A stretch of 7,769 nucleotides of DNA from NCBI GenBank assembly GCA_023438885.1, contig JAEXPS010000242.1, forward strand, positions 1-7,769. The letters run 5' to 3'. Positions 6,070 through 7,769 of this stretch are shown here, piece after piece. The translations under genes and the position numbers were made by a program. The notes beneath the pieces were generated by a model that saw only the letters and a program-made list of their open reading frames with translations, was not told the DNA's origin and did not search any database. Positions within the stretch are counted from its first letter, which is position 1. Every line of letters starts with the position of its first letter. Source of the DNA: Actinomycetes bacterium (GTDB lineage: Bacteria > Actinomycetota > Actinomycetes > Actinomycetales > Cellulomonadaceae).

Positions 6070-7698
6070 ATGGCCAAGATCATTGCCTTCGACGAGGAGG
6101 CCCGGCGGAGCATGGAGCGCGGGCTGAACGCCCTCGCCGACACCGTCAAGGTCACCCTCGGCCCCAAGGGCCGCAACGTCGTGCTCGACAAGAAGTGGGG
6201 CGCGCCGACGATCACCAACGACGGCGTCTCCATCGCCAAGGAGATCGAGCTCGACGACCCGTACGAGAAGATCGGCGCCGAGCTCGTCAAGGAGGTCGCG
6301 AAGAAGACCGACGACGTCGCGGGCGACGGCACCACCACGGCCACCGTGCTCGCCCAGGCCCTGGTCAAGGAGGGCCTGCGCAACGTCGCGGCCGGCGCCA
6401 ACCCGATCGCGCTGAAGCGCGGCATCGAGAAGGCCGTCGAGGCCGTCACCGAGCAGCTCCTGGCCCAGGCCAAGGAGGTCGAGACCAAGGAGGAGATCGC
6501 CGCCACGGCCGCCATCTCCGCCGCCGACCAGGCGATCGGCGACCTGATCGCCGAGGCCCTCGACAAGGTCGGCAAGGAGGGCGTCATCACCGTCGAGGAG
6601 AGCAACGCCCTGGGCCTCGAGCTCGAGCTCACCGAGGGCATGCGCTTTGACAAGGGCTTCCTCTCGGCCTACTTCGTCACCGACCCGGAGCGCCAGGAGG
6701 CCGTCCTCGAGGACGCGTTCATCCTGCTCGTCGAGTCCAAGGTCTCGAACGTCAAGGACCTGCTGCCGCTGCTGGAGAAGGTCATCCAGGCCGGCAAGCC
6801 GCTGTTCATCGTCGCCGAGGACGTCGAGGGCGAGGCCCTGGCCACGCTCGTCGTCAACAAGCTCAAGGGCACGTTCAAGTCGATCGCCGTCAAGGCGCCC
6901 GGCTTCGGTGACCGCCGCAAGGCGATGCTCCAGGACATGGCCATCCTCACCGGCGGCCAGGTCGTCTCGGAGACCGTCGGCCTCAAGCTCGACTCGGTCG
7001 GCCTCGAGGTGCTCGGCCAGGCGCGCAAGGTCGTCGTCACCAAGGACGAGACCACCATCGTCGAGGGCGCCGGCGACGCGGACCAGATCGCGGGCCGGGT
7101 CAACCAGATCCGCGCCGAGATCGAGAACTCCGACTCGGACTACGACCGCGAGAAGCTCCAGGAGCGGCTCGCCAAGCTGGCCGGCGGCGTGGCCGTCATC
7201 AAGGCCGGCGCCGCCACCGAGGTGGAGCTCAAGGAGCGCAAGCACCGCATCGAGGACGCGGTGCGCAACGCCAAGGCCGCCGTGGAGGAGGGCATCGTCG
7301 CCGGTGGTGGCGTCGCCCTGATCCAGGCCGGCAAGACCGCGTTCGAGAAGCTCGAGCTGACGGGCGACGAGGCGACCGGTGCCGCCATCGTCAAGCTCGC
7401 CATCGAGGCCCCGCTCAAGCAGATCGCGATCAACGCGGGCTACGAGGGCGGCGTCGTGGCGGAGAAGGTCCGCAACCTCCCCGTCGGCCAGGGCCTCAAC
7501 GCCGCGACCGACGTGTACGAGGACCTGCTGGCGGCCGGTGTGGCCGACCCGGTCAAGGTCACCCGCTCGGCGCTGCAGAACGCGGCGTCGATCGCGGCGC
7601 TGTTCCTCACCACCGAGGCGGTCGTCGCCGACAAGCCGGAGAAGGCCCCGGCGATGCCGGGTGGCGACGGTGGCATGGGCGGTGGGATGGACTTCTGA
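6070..7698 (+). CDS. groL: 60-kDa chaperonin GroEL (stand-alone, groEL2-type)
   Basis: ATP-driven protein-folding chaperonin forming ring oligomers in the cytoplasm. The 542-residue product starts MAKIIAFDEEARRSM and is normal length. ATP-site residues are in place: GPKGRNV at 31-37, Asp51 in TITNDGVSI, GDGTTT at 85-90 with Asp86, and Asp396 (the E. coli Asp398 equivalent) just before the Cpn60 signature, AAVEEG (403-408) to GGG (412-414). The C-terminus is the Gly/Met type, GGDGGMGGGMDF, not the His-rich tail of actinobacterial GroEL1. No groES lies upstream, so this is a monocistronic groEL2-type gene; a groES-groEL1 operon probably exists elsewhere. An in-frame GTG at 5992 would add 26 non-conserved residues, and the ATG at 6070 is clearly right. 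Expression is likely controlled by HrcA through the two CIRCE elements. Codon choice is very biased, as in highly expressed genes. Confidence 0.98.
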   Translation: MAKIIAFDEEARRSMERGLNALADTVKVTLGPKGRNVVLDKKWGAPTITNDGVSIAKEIELDDPYEKIGAELVKEVAKKTDDVAGDGTTTATVLAQALVKEGLRNVAAGANPIALKRGIEKAVEAVTEQLLAQAKEVETKEEIAATAAISAADQAIGDLIAEALDKVGKEGVITVEESNALGLELELTEGMRFDKGFLSAYFVTDPERQEAVLEDAFILLVESKVSNVKDLLPLLEKVIQAGKPLFIVAEDVEGEALATLVVNKLKGTFKSIAVKAPGFGDRRKAMLQDMAILTGGQVVSETVGLKLDSVGLEVLGQARKVVVTKDETTIVEGAGDADQIAGRVNQIRAEIENSDSDYDREKLQERLAKLAGGVAVIKAGAATEVELKERKHRIEDAVRNAKAAVEEGIVAGGGVALIQAGKTAFEKLELTGDEATGAAIVKLAIEAPLKQIAINAGYEGGVVAEKVRNLPVGQGLNAATDVYEDLLAAGVADPVKVTRSALQNAASIAALFLTTEAVVADKPEKAPAMPGGDGGMGGGMDF

Positions 7699-7722
7699 TC
7701 CATCCACGTCTGAACCACGGCG

Positions 7723-7750
7723 GGGCCGGTCACCTTCGGGTGGCCGGCCC
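7723..7750 (+). terminator. groL terminator with UUCG tetraloop
   Basis: GGGCCGGTCACC (7723-7734), loop TTCG (7735-7738), GGTGGCCGGCCC (7739-7750): a 12-bp stem with a single G-U wobble, closed by the especially stable C(UUCG)G loop. A T-poor tail (GTTCGTCGTC) follows. It begins 24 nt after the groL stop, supporting a single-gene transcript. Confidence 0.88.
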
Positions 7751-7769
7751 GTTCGTCGTCCCCGGCCCC

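Noticed and set aside
5926..7707. 593-codon open frame antisense to the whole of groL
   Set aside because: Its Asp/Leu/Gly/Val-rich product mirrors the codon bias of groL on the other strand. It has no recognisable domain and groL is certain.

Overview
This window has the composition of a high-GC Gram-positive bacterium (Actinomycetota): G/C-rich third positions throughout, GTG starts, an HrcA/CIRCE-type groL promoter, a DUF3263 protein and a LytR_C membrane protein. The genus cannot be fixed from the sequence. I found no clearly new biological system. It reads as a chromosomal housekeeping and metabolic segment, with a few intergenic elements worth a second look.

Left part (1-2760, minus strand): a PTS-dependent dihydroxyacetone kinase operon, dhaK-dhaL-dhaM, read leftwards with gaps of 4 and 3 nt. 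DhaK carries the substrate (covalent His218), DhaL carries ADP/ATP (Asp30/35/37) and DhaM passes phosphate from the PTS to DhaL-ADP. DhaM is the multidomain form (EIIA, HPr and EI-like N-terminal domains) and runs off the left edge. A 339-nt gap upstream of dhaK (2761-3099) holds a good dhaK ribosome binding site, a possible 47-residue small ORF coupled to dhaK, and two imperfect dyads.

Middle (3100-4601, minus strand): an SGNH/GDSL hydrolase gene lies downstream of ung (uracil-DNA glycosylase, 225 aa). The two are close enough to be co-transcribed. A divergent intergenic region follows (4602-4904) with a permuted inverted repeat built from two words, a G-run tract able to form a quadruplex, and a promoter-like sequence facing right.

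Right part (4905-7769, plus strand): a DUF3263 protein; a single-pass membrane protein with a LytR_C domain, apparently translated from a leaderless message; a hairpin; two tandem CIRCE operators over the groL promoter; groL (542 aa, no groES beside it, Gly/Met-rich tail); and a strong UUCG-loop terminator. The pairing of DUF3263 and LytR_C genes resembles Rv0430-Rv0431 (virR) of Mycobacterium tuberculosis, which lie near groEL2 there. This synteny is from memory.
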